64,000 nucleotides of DNA from an uncultured Collinsella sp. (GTDB taxonomy: Bacteria > Actinomycetota > Coriobacteriia > Coriobacteriales > Coriobacteriaceae), in the NCBI GenBank assembly GCA_902490405.1, contig CABUDS010000008.1, positions 6,700 through 70,699 of the forward strand. The letters run 5' to 3'. The translations under genes and the position numbers were made by a program. The notes beneath the pieces are model-generated. The model did no database searches. It worked only from the letters and a program-made list of their open reading frames with translations, and had not been told where the DNA came from. This document shows, in pieces, positions 25,948 to 34,818 of this stretch; positions within the stretch are counted from its first letter, which is position 1, and each line of letters begins with the position of its first letter.

Positions 25948-26982
25948 ATGCAACTGGCAAATTTCGTACGCGAGCGCTGGAAAGGCGTCTTGTTCTGCCT
26001 GATCATCGCCATTCCCGCGACGTTGCTCGGCAAACAAATTGAAGTGGTCGGCGGTCCGGTGTTTGCCATCCTCTTTGGCATGGTCCTGGCGCTCGTCTTT
26101 CCCAAGAATCGTCGCGAACAGCTCGCCGCCGGCGTTACCTATACGTCCAAAAAAGTCTTGCAGTACGCGGTTATCCTGCTTGGCTTTGGCATGAACCTCT
26201 CCCAGATTCTGTCCAAGGGCGCCCAGTCGTTGCCGATTATCGTGGCGACGATCTCGACCTCGCTTGTCATCGCCTTTGTGCTCTGCCGCGTTATGAACGT
26301 GCCGAGCAAGATCGCGACGCTTGTGGGTGTGGGTTCGTCGATTTGCGGCGGTTCTGCCATCGCCGCGACCGCGCCCGTCATCGATGCCGACGATCGCGAG
26401 ATTGCCCAGGCTATTTCGGTCATCTTCCTGTTTAACGTTATCGCGGCGCTCGTGTTTCCAACGCTCGGCGGTATGCTCGGGCTGACCAACGAGGGCTTTG
26501 GCCTGTTTGCCGGCACCGCCATCAACGACACCTCGTCCGTAACGGCTGCGGCGAGCGCTTGGGACAGCATGCATTCCGGCGCCAATGTGCTCGAGAGCGC
26601 CACGGTGGTCAAGCTCACCAGGACACTGGCCATTATTCCCATCACGTTGGTCCTCGCATGCTGGCAGATGCATCTGGCGCGCAAGGCCGGCGGCGACGCC
26701 AAAAGCACGTTCTCGCTTAAACGCGCGTTTCCCATGTTCGTGCTGTTCTTTGTGCTGGCGAGTGTAATCACCACAGTGCTTCAGCTTCCTGCATCCGTTA
26801 CGGCGCCCATCAAGGAGCTGTCGAAGTTCTTTATTGTGATGGCCATGGCGGCCATTGGCTTTAATACCGATATCGTCGAGCTGGTCAAAAAGGGCGGCAA
26901 GCCCATCGCGCTGGGCTTTTGCTGCTGGATTGGCATTGCGTGCATGAGTTTGGGAATGCAGCACGTGCTGGGAATCTGGTAG
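25948..26982 (+). CDS. YeiH-family putative sulfate/organosulfonate exporter
   Basis: Protein of 344 residues with nine to ten hydrophobic segments and the family motifs GVGSSICGGSAIAATAP near residue 128 and GTAINDTSSVTAA near 192. It belongs to the UPF0324/Cons_hypoth698 family. Members have been linked to sulfate or sulfite export after sulfonate degradation, but the substrate is not proven here. The divergent FCD-type GntR gene suggests induction by a small organic acid. The ribosome binding site is aaagaagga. Confidence 0.85.
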   Translation: MQLANFVRERWKGVLFCLIIAIPATLLGKQIEVVGGPVFAILFGMVLALVFPKNRREQLAAGVTYTSKKVLQYAVILLGFGMNLSQILSKGAQSLPIIVATISTSLVIAFVLCRVMNVPSKIATLVGVGSSICGGSAIAATAPVIDADDREIAQAISVIFLFNVIAALVFPTLGGMLGLTNEGFGLFAGTAINDTSSVTAAASAWDSMHSGANVLESATVVKLTRTLAIIPITLVLACWQMHLARKAGGDAKSTFSLKRAFPMFVLFFVLASVITTVLQLPASVTAPIKELSKFFIVMAMAAIGFNTDIVELVKKGGKPIALGFCCWIGIACMSLGMQHVLGIW

Positions 26983-27034
26983 AGGAGTAGCTTATTTGCG
27001 TGCTGGTTGCTGGTGAGCGCATGCCTGCGGTGGA

Positions 27035-27099
27035 GCGATAGGAGCTCTTGCGGGTATGGCTTGTCCGCAGGTTTATAAGTCCCGAAGAGCTCTTATCGC
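27035..27099 (+). terminator. Hairpin after the exporter gene
   Basis: GCGATAGGAGCTCTTGCGGG (27035-27054) pairs with 27081-27099 apart from one mismatch and one extra base. It lacks a T-run, so it may be a palindromic repeat rather than a terminator. Confidence 0.4.
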
Positions 27100-27248
27100 C
27101 CCGCCAGGATGGCGATGCGGGGCAACACCTATACTCGCAGGACGGCGCTTTCTGCCCTATAGTGTTTGGTGAGCAATATCGTTCAATTTTGAAACACTCG
27201 GTCGTGCGACCGTCGGCGGTTGCACGTCGCCGCGGACAGGGGCAAATC

Positions 27249-28466
27249 ATGGATAGCGATGCCAAGCTAAACATCTTGACCGAGGCCCTGGCTGCTGCCG
27301 GGGCCTCGGCATTGGCAATCGATGCGCGTGGGGACGTCGTGATCTCGACCATGAATGACGCGGCGCTTGAGCGGGATGTGGCGACTTTTGTCGCTGAGCG
27401 CCTCGACCGTATAGGAGACGGCGCGCGTCTGGTTATGGGGCGTGCGGGTACGCGCCTGAGCCTGACCGTTCGCCCCACCGACAAAGAGGGCGGGGGCCTT
27501 TGGGTCGTCGTGGTCCGCGAGGTGCGCGGCGCCGCGGCACATGCGGGCATCGAGTGGCTCAACGCCGACGAAGTTGAGGCCCGCTACGAATCGAGCGCGT
27601 ACGGCATCGTTGAGGGGGCGGCCTCGGTAGCTGCGCCGGTCGCCGAGAGCTACGCGCGCGGCGTGCCCCTTATGCTCGAGGGCGAGCTGGGAGCGGGTCA
27701 GGTCGAGATCGCCAAGCGCCTCTATCTGGACGGTCCTTTTGCCGATCAACCCTTTGTTGCCGTTGCGCTCGATGAGCTTACCGATCGCGGTTGGCGCCAC
27801 GTGCTCAAAAGCGCCGAATCGCCGTTGTTCCAAACGGGGCTGACACTTTGCATTGAGGGCTGGAACACGGTTGGCCCCCAGCGTCTCCGCGAGCTCGTTT
27901 CCACGATGGCCGACACCGCGTTGGCGACGCGCTGCCATGTGGTGCTGACGGCGAATGACATGCCGGGCGGCAGCGAAAGTGATCAAGCTGCCTTTGTGAC
28001 TGAGCGCTTCGCCTGTGCGGTGAGCGTGGCGCCGGCAATCGCCGAGCAGGGAGCCGCGTCGACGAAGGTTGCGCGCTATTTGGAATATCTCGCTGATGCA
28101 TTTGGGACGGCAGCGCCCACGCTGTCCGCCGCGGCGACGAAGACGCTCGATGCTTACCGCTGGCCGCGCAATTATCTGCAGCTCCGCGAGGTCTCGGAAC
28201 GACTGTATATATTGGTGGGGGCGGGCGCGGTGGACCGCGCTGTGGCGGAGGAAGTGCTCGCCCAAGAGGACGTGATTAAGACCGCAACCTTTGGCGCCCC
28301 GACACTCGAAAGCGACCTGTATATCCTGCGACCGCTGGCCGATACCGAGCGAGATATCGCGCATCTGGTTGTAGATCATCTACACGGCAACCGAACCCGT
28401 GCGGCGGAGGTGCTGGGCATAAGCCGTACAACGCTGTGGCGCTTGCTGAAGGACGATGACCGTTGA
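27249..28466 (+). CDS. Degenerate AAA+/Fis-type regulator (sigma-54 activator relative)
   Basis: Protein of 405 residues from ATG 27249. It has the layout of a bacterial enhancer-binding protein: an N-terminal domain (1-110), an AAA+-like domain (about 120-330) and a C-terminal Fis-type helix-turn-helix (NRTRAAEVLGISRTTLWRLL). The ATPase looks dead. Walker A reads GELGAGQVE with no lysine, the Walker B region reads LTLCIEGWNT without DE, and the sigma-54-contact motif GAFTGA is absent. It probably binds DNA without acting as a sigma-54 activator. A longer frame from 27048 lacks a good ribosome binding site. Confidence 0.75.
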   Translation: MDSDAKLNILTEALAAAGASALAIDARGDVVISTMNDAALERDVATFVAERLDRIGDGARLVMGRAGTRLSLTVRPTDKEGGGLWVVVVREVRGAAAHAGIEWLNADEVEARYESSAYGIVEGAASVAAPVAESYARGVPLMLEGELGAGQVEIAKRLYLDGPFADQPFVAVALDELTDRGWRHVLKSAESPLFQTGLTLCIEGWNTVGPQRLRELVSTMADTALATRCHVVLTANDMPGGSESDQAAFVTERFACAVSVAPAIAEQGAASTKVARYLEYLADAFGTAAPTLSAAATKTLDAYRWPRNYLQLREVSERLYILVGAGAVDRAVAEEVLAQEDVIKTATFGAPTLESDLYILRPLADTERDIAHLVVDHLHGNRTRAAEVLGISRTTLWRLLKDDDR

Positions 28467-28550
28467 GCGAGGCGCCCGTGACCGCGCGCGACGCGTGTGC
28501 TACAGTCCAAAGCGTTATTGTTTCGATTTGGTTACGGCGTGCGGGGGCGT

Positions 28551-29126
28551 ATGGCTGAGACTACAAAACCGAGCCGCAGAAGGCGGAGTGCCGCGCCGGT
28601 TAACCGACGCACGACATCGGTGACGTGGGGCAAACACGCCTCGGGGTTTGATGGCTCGTTCAAGCGCACTAAATATGGCTATCCTTCGGCAAGCGCTCGC
28701 TTGGCCATGCAGGCCGAGTCCTCGTTGTGGGGCCGCAAGTGCGTGGTGGGCTCAAAGCTCAAGCACGACGGCACGCTCGGTTACATCAGCCGCGGGGCGG
28801 CTCGTCGCAGCGGACTCAATCCGGCTGGTTGGCATCGTTATGTGCCGATCGCGGTCGTCGTTGCAGTGATCGTCATCGCACTCGCTGCGCTTGGCTACGC
28901 CGGCGGCGGCGCCAACTTGGACGCGATGTTTAAATCGCCCGAGCTCGTGCATACAGGCACAGAAATTGTCGAGGGCGCTCAGACCCAGACGGGCGTCGCG
29001 CCCCAACGCGGCATCGTCGCGGCGGCCTCCACCATCGCCGACACTCAAAAGGACGAGGGCGAACAGGGCGACGGCGCCGAAACGACCCACACGAACGAAA
29101 CGACGACAACTCCATCGGCAAGATAA
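28551..29126 (+). CDS. Single-pass membrane protein of unknown function
   Basis: Protein of 191 residues. The first 96 residues are basic (Arg/Lys-rich), the membrane segment is YVPIAVVVAVIVIALAALGYA (residues 97-117), and the outer tail is Thr/Glu/Gly-rich and low in complexity. The positive-inside rule puts the N-terminus in the cytosol. I do not recognise a family. It follows the degenerate regulator by 85 bases, with a possible TACAGT -10 box in between. Confidence 0.65.
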   Translation: MAETTKPSRRRRSAAPVNRRTTSVTWGKHASGFDGSFKRTKYGYPSASARLAMQAESSLWGRKCVVGSKLKHDGTLGYISRGAARRSGLNPAGWHRYVPIAVVVAVIVIALAALGYAGGGANLDAMFKSPELVHTGTEIVEGAQTQTGVAPQRGIVAAASTIADTQKDEGEQGDGAETTHTNETTTTPSAR

Positions 29127-29138
29127 GTTGCGAGTGGG

Positions 29139-29173
29139 GTGGCTAAAATAGCCCCGTCCCAAATTGGCTACCC
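29139..29173. repeat. GGGACGG-core palindrome
   Basis: Read on the reverse strand this is GGTAGCCAATTTGGGACGGG followed by GCTATTTTAGCCACC. It resembles the GGGACAGGTTTATTTTGGC core of copies A-D and the element at 41763-41831. Confidence 0.5.
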
Positions 29174-29189
29174 CTATGACGCTCCTGGG

Positions 29190-29711
29190 TTACCTTACGT
29201 AGACGACGTTGTCGCGGCGGGGTTTGGGCTCGGGTAGCGTGTCTTCGGCATAGCCCAGAATGCAGTGACCGACGCCGCGCAGGCTGCCGTCGGCGGGCAG
29301 GCCCCAGCTGGCCAGCAGCTCCAGGCCCTCGGGCGAGTCAAAGACCTCATGCGCGCGGTGAATCCAGCATGAGTCGACACCCAGTGCATAGGCGGCGTTG
29401 AGCAGGTTGCCCATGGCGAGCGATCCGTCTTCCAGGTGCGTGGGCACGCTGCGGTCGACCAGTACCACCACAACGGTCTTGGCGCCATAGAAGGGGTCGC
29501 TGTTGCTGCCCATGACCTGTGCGTTGAGCTGTGAGAGGCGCTCAACGGTCGCGGGGTCGGTGACGGCGACAAACGTCACCGGCTGGCGTCCCATGCCACT
29601 GGGTGCATACTGGCCGGCCTCGATAATGCGTGCGAGCTTTTCGGTCTCGACGGGACGATCACTGTATTTGCGGCAGCTGCGGCGGTGGATGAGTGCTTCG
29701 ATAGTCTCCAT
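29190..29711 (-). CDS. Nitroreductase-family protein
   Basis: Protein of 173 residues with IHRRSCRKYSDRPVE at the N-terminus (FMN phosphate-binding arginines), APSGMGRQPVTF near 36, and a GVDSCWIHRA segment near 117. It binds FMN and reduces nitro, quinone or similar compounds using NAD(P)H. The start at 29711 is chosen because aaggagacacc precedes it and the family begins here; a longer frame to 29807 is not needed. It is a single gene. Confidence 0.87.
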   Translation of the reverse strand: METIEALIHRRSCRKYSDRPVETEKLARIIEAGQYAPSGMGRQPVTFVAVTDPATVERLSQLNAQVMGSNSDPFYGAKTVVVVLVDRSVPTHLEDGSLAMGNLLNAAYALGVDSCWIHRAHEVFDSPEGLELLASWGLPADGSLRGVGHCILGYAEDTLPEPKPRRDNVVYVR

Positions 29712-30005
29712 GGTGTCTCCTTGCGGTGGCGTTGCAGATGCCCCGTTCATACCCGTCGGGCTCAAACGATAGACGGTCAATTGCCCGGCCAAAAGGGTAG
29801 ATCCCAATTGGGAAAGTAGGTTTGCATAAAAGTACCTTCAGAATGTGACAAACAAATGGGATGGTTAAACGTTTTATCCCGTCTACCCTGCGGTTTTTTA
29901 CCACTTGCCTAAATGACGAACGCATAACCTCTGATAAAGGTTTTACTAAAGGAGTACCAACGTTTATCAATGCGCCGTGGTGGCGCCGGGCCAGGAGGTA
30001 ACATC

Positions 30006-30296
30006 ATGTTCCAGGCTGGAGATGTCGTCGAGACTGACTTCGAAGGATTTCTGAAGCTGCTGCGTTCCAAGACGCGCGCTTTTGTGACGATTGACGATCA
30101 CGAGTACTACATCACGCACACCGATGGCTATTGGCGTGTTCAGGATTGCGAGGCCCTCAACGACAAGGGCCACTTTACTGACTGCTCCGAGCTGGTCAAC
30201 ACGGTCTGCGAGGTCGTCGAGCTGCCGTGGATTGCCGGCAAGAGCCTGCATGACAGCTTCTCGGGCGCCACGGTCTACGAGGCCGTCGCCGCCTAA
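30006..30296 (+). CDS. Small cytosolic protein of unknown function
   Basis: Protein of 96 residues, acidic, with no membrane segment. It contains a short beta-rich stretch (AFVTIDDHEYYITHTDGYWRVQDCE) and two further cysteines (DCSE and VCEVVEL). A very strong ggaggta ribosome binding site and its own terminator show that it is a real, well-expressed gene. I do not recognise a family. Confidence 0.7.
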   Translation: MFQAGDVVETDFEGFLKLLRSKTRAFVTIDDHEYYITHTDGYWRVQDCEALNDKGHFTDCSELVNTVCEVVELPWIAGKSLHDSFSGATVYEAVAA

Positions 30297-30322
30297 CAGG
30301 CAATAAAACCCGATTTTCACGT

Positions 30323-30359
30323 GACCGCTGGCGCCGCCCCCGCGCCGGCGGTCTTTTTC
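30323..30359 (+). terminator. Terminator of the 96-residue protein gene
   Basis: ACCGCTGGCGC and GCGCCGGCGGT arms (one G-T pair) followed by TTTTTC. Confidence 0.88.
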
Positions 30360-30401
30360 TGCCGATAGGCCATAAAAGTGCAAGCATTTGCGGAGAGCCT
30401 G

Positions 30402-30459
30402 TTGACGATAGTCAAAACTCGGACTAATCTAGAGATATAAAATTGGTCAAAAATCGGAC
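30402..30459 (+). promoter_or_regulatory. Promoter and operators of the MarR/ABC exporter operon
   Basis: TTGACG (30402-30407), 17 bases, TAATCT (30425-30430) form a good promoter. TTGAC and GTCAA (30402-30415) form an inverted repeat over the -35. The 14-mer GTCAAAACTCGGAC (30411-30424) recurs with one change at 30446-30459, 35 bases away, bracketing the -10. The layout suits repression by the MarR-type protein encoded next. Confidence 0.7.
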
Positions 30460-30477
30460 AATCGAATGGTGGGATAG

Positions 30478-30978
30478 ATGAATAGTGCGGTTACGCTGGT
30501 CGACTTCGACCGGTTGCTTAATGGACTCGACCATATCTATTCGGAGTTCTCGCGCGCCTGCGGTCTTTCGGACTGCGCTTACTGGATGCTCGTCGATACC
30601 AGCACGGCGGGCGGCAGCGTCGCCGTAAGCCGTCTGACAAGCGAATGGTTCTACAGCAAACAGACCATCAACTCGGCAATCAAGACGCTTAGGGCGCGAG
30701 GGCTTGCGACGTTGGAGTTTGCCGAGGGCAGTCGTAAGAACAAGGTTGTGCGACTGACCGCAGAAGGTATGCAGTTTGCCAAGCGCTACGCGTTGCCGGC
30801 GCAAAAAGCCGAGCAACAGGCATTCGAGGCGCTCGAGCCGTGGGAACAGCGCGAGATCATGCGCTTGGTCGGTAAGTTCTCCCATGTTCTTAACGAAGAG
30901 TGCGAGGCATTTAAACGGCAAGTTGCCGCCGAGAACGAGGCTGACGATAAGGGCGAGGGGGAGACATGCGACTCTTAA
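30478..30978 (+). CDS. MarR-type transcriptional regulator
   Basis: Protein of 166 residues with a winged helix-turn-helix (about 48-105: SKQTINSAIKTLRARGLATLEFAEGSRKNKVVRLTAEG) between helical ends, as in MarR regulators. It probably represses its own operon, including the two ABC exporter genes downstream, and is released by an exported drug-like compound. The end overlaps the first exporter gene by 13 bases, so translation is coupled. Confidence 0.85.
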   Translation: MNSAVTLVDFDRLLNGLDHIYSEFSRACGLSDCAYWMLVDTSTAGGSVAVSRLTSEWFYSKQTINSAIKTLRARGLATLEFAEGSRKNKVVRLTAEGMQFAKRYALPAQKAEQQAFEALEPWEQREIMRLVGKFSHVLNEECEAFKRQVAAENEADDKGEGETCDS

Positions 30979-32702
30979 TGAGGTTTATGAGGCCGTACCG
31001 CGGTCTGATCGCGGTGACGCTGCTGGTGCTGCTAATCGACAACGTCGGCACGCTGTTGGTGCCTACAATGTTGGCGAATATGGTCAATACCGGTATCACG
31101 ACGGGTGATGTCGACTACATCTTGCGCAACGGTCTGTACATGCTCATCGCGACCGGCATGGCCAGCGGCGGCGCGGTGCTGGGCTGCTATCTTTCGGCCC
31201 GTCTGGCCGCCAACGTGGCCTGCGATATCCGCAATGCCGTGTACGACAAGTCGCTCGAGCTGTCCGCCAGCGACTTTGAGCGCTTTGGCACGGGTTCGAT
31301 GATCACGCGCTCGCTCAACGACATCAACGTGATCCAGCAGGCCATTCTGCAGACGATTCAGTTGGTGCTGCCGGTGCCGTTCTTGGCCGTCGCGGGCATC
31401 ATCTTTGCCTGGTTTATCGATCCTGCCATGGGCACGCTGCTGGGCGTGGTCGTTGCGATCGTGCTGGTGGCGGCGGTCTTTACGGTGGCTAACGCCGCGC
31501 CGATTTTTATGCGCCTTCAGAGTTTTATCGACCGCATGAACGTGGTGCTGCGCGAGAACATCGTGGGCGTGCGCGTCATCCGCGCATTTAACAAGGAGCG
31601 CCACGAGGAGCAGCGCCTGGACGAGGTGTTTAGCGATTACGCGGCCAATGCCATCAAGGTCAACCACCTGTTTGTGGGTCTCGACAGCTCCAGCTTCTTT
31701 TTGATGAACATCGCCGAGGTGGCGGTGCTGTGGGTGGGCGGCAACCGCGTGGGCGTCCATGCCATGCAAATCGGCAGCATCTCGGCCGTGCTGGAGTACG
31801 CGATCCTGATCCTGTTCTTTGTGATGATGGCGCAGATGGTGGTGCTGACGCTCCCGCGCGCCGCGGCGTGTCTCAACCGCGCGCAGCAGGTGCTCGAAAT
31901 CGAGCCGAGCATCGTCGATGGCCAGCGTACGCTTGATGCGGCCGCGTCCGACTCAAAGGACGGGGCTGATGCGGTTGCCGTGTTCGATCATATGTCGTTT
32001 CGCTTTGACGACGCCGACGAGGACACGCTGTGCGATCTGAACTTTACCTGTCGTCGCGGTCAGACGACAGCGATTGTGGGCTCGACGGGCTCGGGCAAGT
32101 CGACGGTGGCAAAGCTTCTGTTGCGCTTCCACGATGCCACGAAGGGCGCCATTCGCCTGAACGGCGTCGATCTGCGCGACCTTTCGCAAGACGACATCCG
32201 CGGGCGTATCGCCTATGTGCCGCAGAAGGCATGGCTGTTCTCGGGTACCGTGGCAAGCAATCTGCGCTTTGGCAACGAAGACGCGACCGAGGCTGACATG
32301 CTCCATGCGCTCCAGGTTGCCCAGAGCACCTTTGTACTCGATCAACCGCAGGGGCTCGACACTCCGGTGGCGCAGGGCGGTACGAACTTTTCGGGCGGCC
32401 AGCGCCAGCGTTTGGCAATCGCCCGCGCACTCATGAAGCGCGCCGACCTGTATATCTTCGACGACAGTTTTTCGGCCCTGGACTTTAAGACCGATGCGGC
32501 GCTGCGCCATGCGCTGCAGGACGAGACGTGCGATGCCGCGGTGCTCATCATCGCCCAGCGCATCTCGACTATTTTGCATGCCGATCAGATCGTGGTGCTC
32601 AAGGACGGCGAGATCGTGGGCCTGGGCACGCACGCGGAGCTCATGAAAACCTGTGAGGTGTACCGCGCTATCGCGGAATCGCAGATGAAGGGAGGTGAGT
32701 AG
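30966..32702 (+). CDS. Heterodimeric ABC exporter, subunit with degenerate ATPase site
   Basis: Protein of 578 residues: six membrane segments (1-310) then an ATPase domain. Walker A is GSTGSGKST and the signature NFSGGQRQR is normal, but Walker B is LYIFDDSFSALD (Asp replaces the catalytic Glu) and the switch residue is IIAQRIST (Gln replaces His). This is the non-catalytic half-site pattern of BmrC/LmrC-type subunits. It pairs with the next gene, which has the complementary defects, to export drugs, lipids or peptides. Confidence 0.92.
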   Translation: MRLLMRFMRPYRGLIAVTLLVLLIDNVGTLLVPTMLANMVNTGITTGDVDYILRNGLYMLIATGMASGGAVLGCYLSARLAANVACDIRNAVYDKSLELSASDFERFGTGSMITRSLNDINVIQQAILQTIQLVLPVPFLAVAGIIFAWFIDPAMGTLLGVVVAIVLVAAVFTVANAAPIFMRLQSFIDRMNVVLRENIVGVRVIRAFNKERHEEQRLDEVFSDYAANAIKVNHLFVGLDSSSFFLMNIAEVAVLWVGGNRVGVHAMQIGSISAVLEYAILILFFVMMAQMVVLTLPRAAACLNRAQQVLEIEPSIVDGQRTLDAAASDSKDGADAVAVFDHMSFRFDDADEDTLCDLNFTCRRGQTTAIVGSTGSGKSTVAKLLLRFHDATKGAIRLNGVDLRDLSQDDIRGRIAYVPQKAWLFSGTVASNLRFGNEDATEADMLHALQVAQSTFVLDQPQGLDTPVAQGGTNFSGGQRQRLAIARALMKRADLYIFDDSFSALDFKTDAALRHALQDETCDAAVLIIAQRISTILHADQIVVLKDGEIVGLGTHAELMKTCEVYRAIAESQMKGGE

Positions 32703-32703
32703 C

Positions 32704-34704
32704 ATGACCGAGGAGCTCAAGAAGCAGGGCATCGCCGATGACGCCGCGGTTGCAGAGACAGTCGAGGAGGCGGGCGCCACGCCCGGCCTGGACGAAGCCG
32801 CCAAGGCGGCGGAGCGCGAGGCTCGCCGCCAGGCGCTCTACGAGGAAAACGAGCGCGCCGAGGACGAGCGCGCCCGCGCCGAGGCAGAGCGCATGCGCGA
32901 CGTTGACGACGAGGACGAGGACGAGACGCCCCGGGATACCTGGGCGACGGTGCGCCGCTTGTGGGGCGAGGCCGCCGGCGACCATTGGCGCTTTTACATC
33001 GTGTTTGCGAGCATCGTGTTCTACGTCATCTTTAACACCGCCGCGCCGGCGTACAGCGCTCACGTCATCGACGAGCTGTGGGGGCATATGCAGGTGGCGT
33101 TTGCCAACGGAACCACCTTCAACATCACCTGGGAGAACTGCGGCAAGACCATCTTCGTCTACTTTATGATCTGGACTGCCGCTGCCTCGTTCTATGCGCT
33201 CCAGAGCTTTTTGATGTCGAGCGTGGCCGAACGCCTCAACCTGCGTCTACGCAACCGCATCGCACAAAAGCTCAATCTTCTGCCGCTTGCCTTCTTTGAC
33301 GCGCATCGTCCCGGTGAGGTCGTCAGCCGTGCGACCAACGACTTGGACAAGATGTCCGAGAGCATGCAGCGCGGATTGCTGCAGCTGCTTGTGTCGATCG
33401 GCACCGTGACGGGTGCCATCATCATGATGTTCGTCTATAGCGTTAAGCTCACGCTCGTCTTTTTGGGCTTCACGGCCCTGTCGCTGCTGGTGACCAAAGT
33501 GGTCTCGCGCCGCACACATGACGTGACCGGCGAGCGCCAGGAGTGGGTGTCCAAAATCACGAGCGCGGTCGAGGAGGGCTACTCGGGCCGTCTGGTGATT
33601 CGCGCATTCAACCGCGAGCACCAGAGCTCTGCCGAGGTGCACGAGGCCTCGGGCGAGCTGGCGCGCGTGAGCACCAAGGCCGACTTTATGATCAATGCCG
33701 TCGGCCCTGCGGTGCGCTTTATCGGCCGTTTGGCGCAGATCGTGATCGCGCTGGTGGGCTGCAGCATGCTGGTTGCCGGTCACATGACCGTCGGCGTGTT
33801 CCAGGCGTTCTTCCAGTTTATCTACGAGGCGTCCGAACCCATGACGCAGCTGTCGTTTACCTTTAACTCGCTGCAGAGCGCGCTGGCGAGTGCGGAACGC
33901 GTGTTCGACCTGCTCGATGAGCCCGAGATGGAGGCCGATCCGCTGCCGGACGAGGCCGCCAAGCTGCCGGGTCGCGTTGAGGGTCGCGTCTCTTTTGAGC
34001 ACGTGCGCTTTGGTTATTCGCCCGACAAGCCGCTTATGCGCGACGTGTCGTTTACCGCCGAGCCGGGCCAGAAGATTGCCGTGGTGGGAACCACGGGCGC
34101 AGGCAAGACGACGCTCATCAACCTGCTCATGCGCTTTTACGAGATCGACGGTGGCCGCATTACGCTCGACGGTGTGGATACGAGCCGCATGGATCGCGGC
34201 GAGCTACGTCAGCAGTTTGGCATGGTGCTGCAAGACGCCTGGCTGTTCGACGGCACGATTGCCGAGAACATCGCCTACGGCTGCCCCGAGGCGACGCACG
34301 ATGAGATCGTGGCGGCCGCACGCGCCGCGCAGGTCGACTTCTTTGTGCGTACCATGCCGCAGGGCTACGACACGCGCGTGGCCAACGATGCCGAAAGCAT
34401 CAGCCAGGGCCAGCGTCAGCTGCTGACCATCGCACGCGTGCTGCTCAACAACCCGGCGATTCTCATCCTGGACGAGGCGACGTCGAGCGTGGACACGCGC
34501 ACCGAGCTTGCCATCGGCCGTGCCATGGACGCGCTTATGCGCGGGCGCACGAGCTTTGTGATCGCGCATCGCCTGTCGACGATCGTGGACGCCGACCTGA
34601 TCTTGGTCATGGACCACGGCAACATTATCGAGCAGGGCACGCATAAGGAGCTGCTCGCAGCCGAGGGCGCTTATGCCGACCTCTATCTGAGTCAGTTCGC
34701 ATAA
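32704..34704 (+). CDS. Heterodimeric ABC exporter, catalytic subunit with charged N-terminal extension
   Basis: Protein of 666 residues. Walker A GTTGAGKTT, Walker B LILDEATSSVD and switch VIAHRLST are intact, while the signature is altered to SISQGQRQL. Combined with the partner this gives one working and one degenerate ATP site. The first 75 residues are a highly charged Ala/Glu/Arg helix, probably a coiled coil, absent from most family members. ATG 32704 is chosen over GTG 32695 for spacing to ggaggt. The genes are coupled. Confidence 0.92.
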   Translation: MTEELKKQGIADDAAVAETVEEAGATPGLDEAAKAAEREARRQALYEENERAEDERARAEAERMRDVDDEDEDETPRDTWATVRRLWGEAAGDHWRFYIVFASIVFYVIFNTAAPAYSAHVIDELWGHMQVAFANGTTFNITWENCGKTIFVYFMIWTAAASFYALQSFLMSSVAERLNLRLRNRIAQKLNLLPLAFFDAHRPGEVVSRATNDLDKMSESMQRGLLQLLVSIGTVTGAIIMMFVYSVKLTLVFLGFTALSLLVTKVVSRRTHDVTGERQEWVSKITSAVEEGYSGRLVIRAFNREHQSSAEVHEASGELARVSTKADFMINAVGPAVRFIGRLAQIVIALVGCSMLVAGHMTVGVFQAFFQFIYEASEPMTQLSFTFNSLQSALASAERVFDLLDEPEMEADPLPDEAAKLPGRVEGRVSFEHVRFGYSPDKPLMRDVSFTAEPGQKIAVVGTTGAGKTTLINLLMRFYEIDGGRITLDGVDTSRMDRGELRQQFGMVLQDAWLFDGTIAENIAYGCPEATHDEIVAAARAAQVDFFVRTMPQGYDTRVANDAESISQGQRQLLTIARVLLNNPAILILDEATSSVDTRTELAIGRAMDALMRGRTSFVIAHRLSTIVDADLILVMDHGNIIEQGTHKELLAAEGAYADLYLSQFA

Positions 34705-34735
34705 TGTGACAAAGGGACAGTCCCGCATGTCACAT
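34704..34735. repeat. GGGACAG-core palindrome with ATGTGAC arms
   Basis: ATGTGAC and GTCACAT flank AAAGGGACAGTCCC. The element begins in the last base of the exporter stop codon. The core matches the element at 53322-53354, but the arms differ. Confidence 0.65.
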
Positions 34736-34743
34736 CAAAAAGA

Positions 34744-34785
34744 AAGGCGCGCCGGGGATGAATTCCCTGGCGCGCCTTTTTGCGT
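34744..34785. terminator. Terminator between exporter operon and cysE
   Basis: AAGGCGCGCCGGGG pairs with CCCTGGCGCGCCTT (one G-T pair) and a TTTTT tail follows on the + strand. Confidence 0.85.
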
Positions 34786-34818
34786 TGATGCCGATGTCGT
34801 TTTGTGCCGCTTGCGTTC

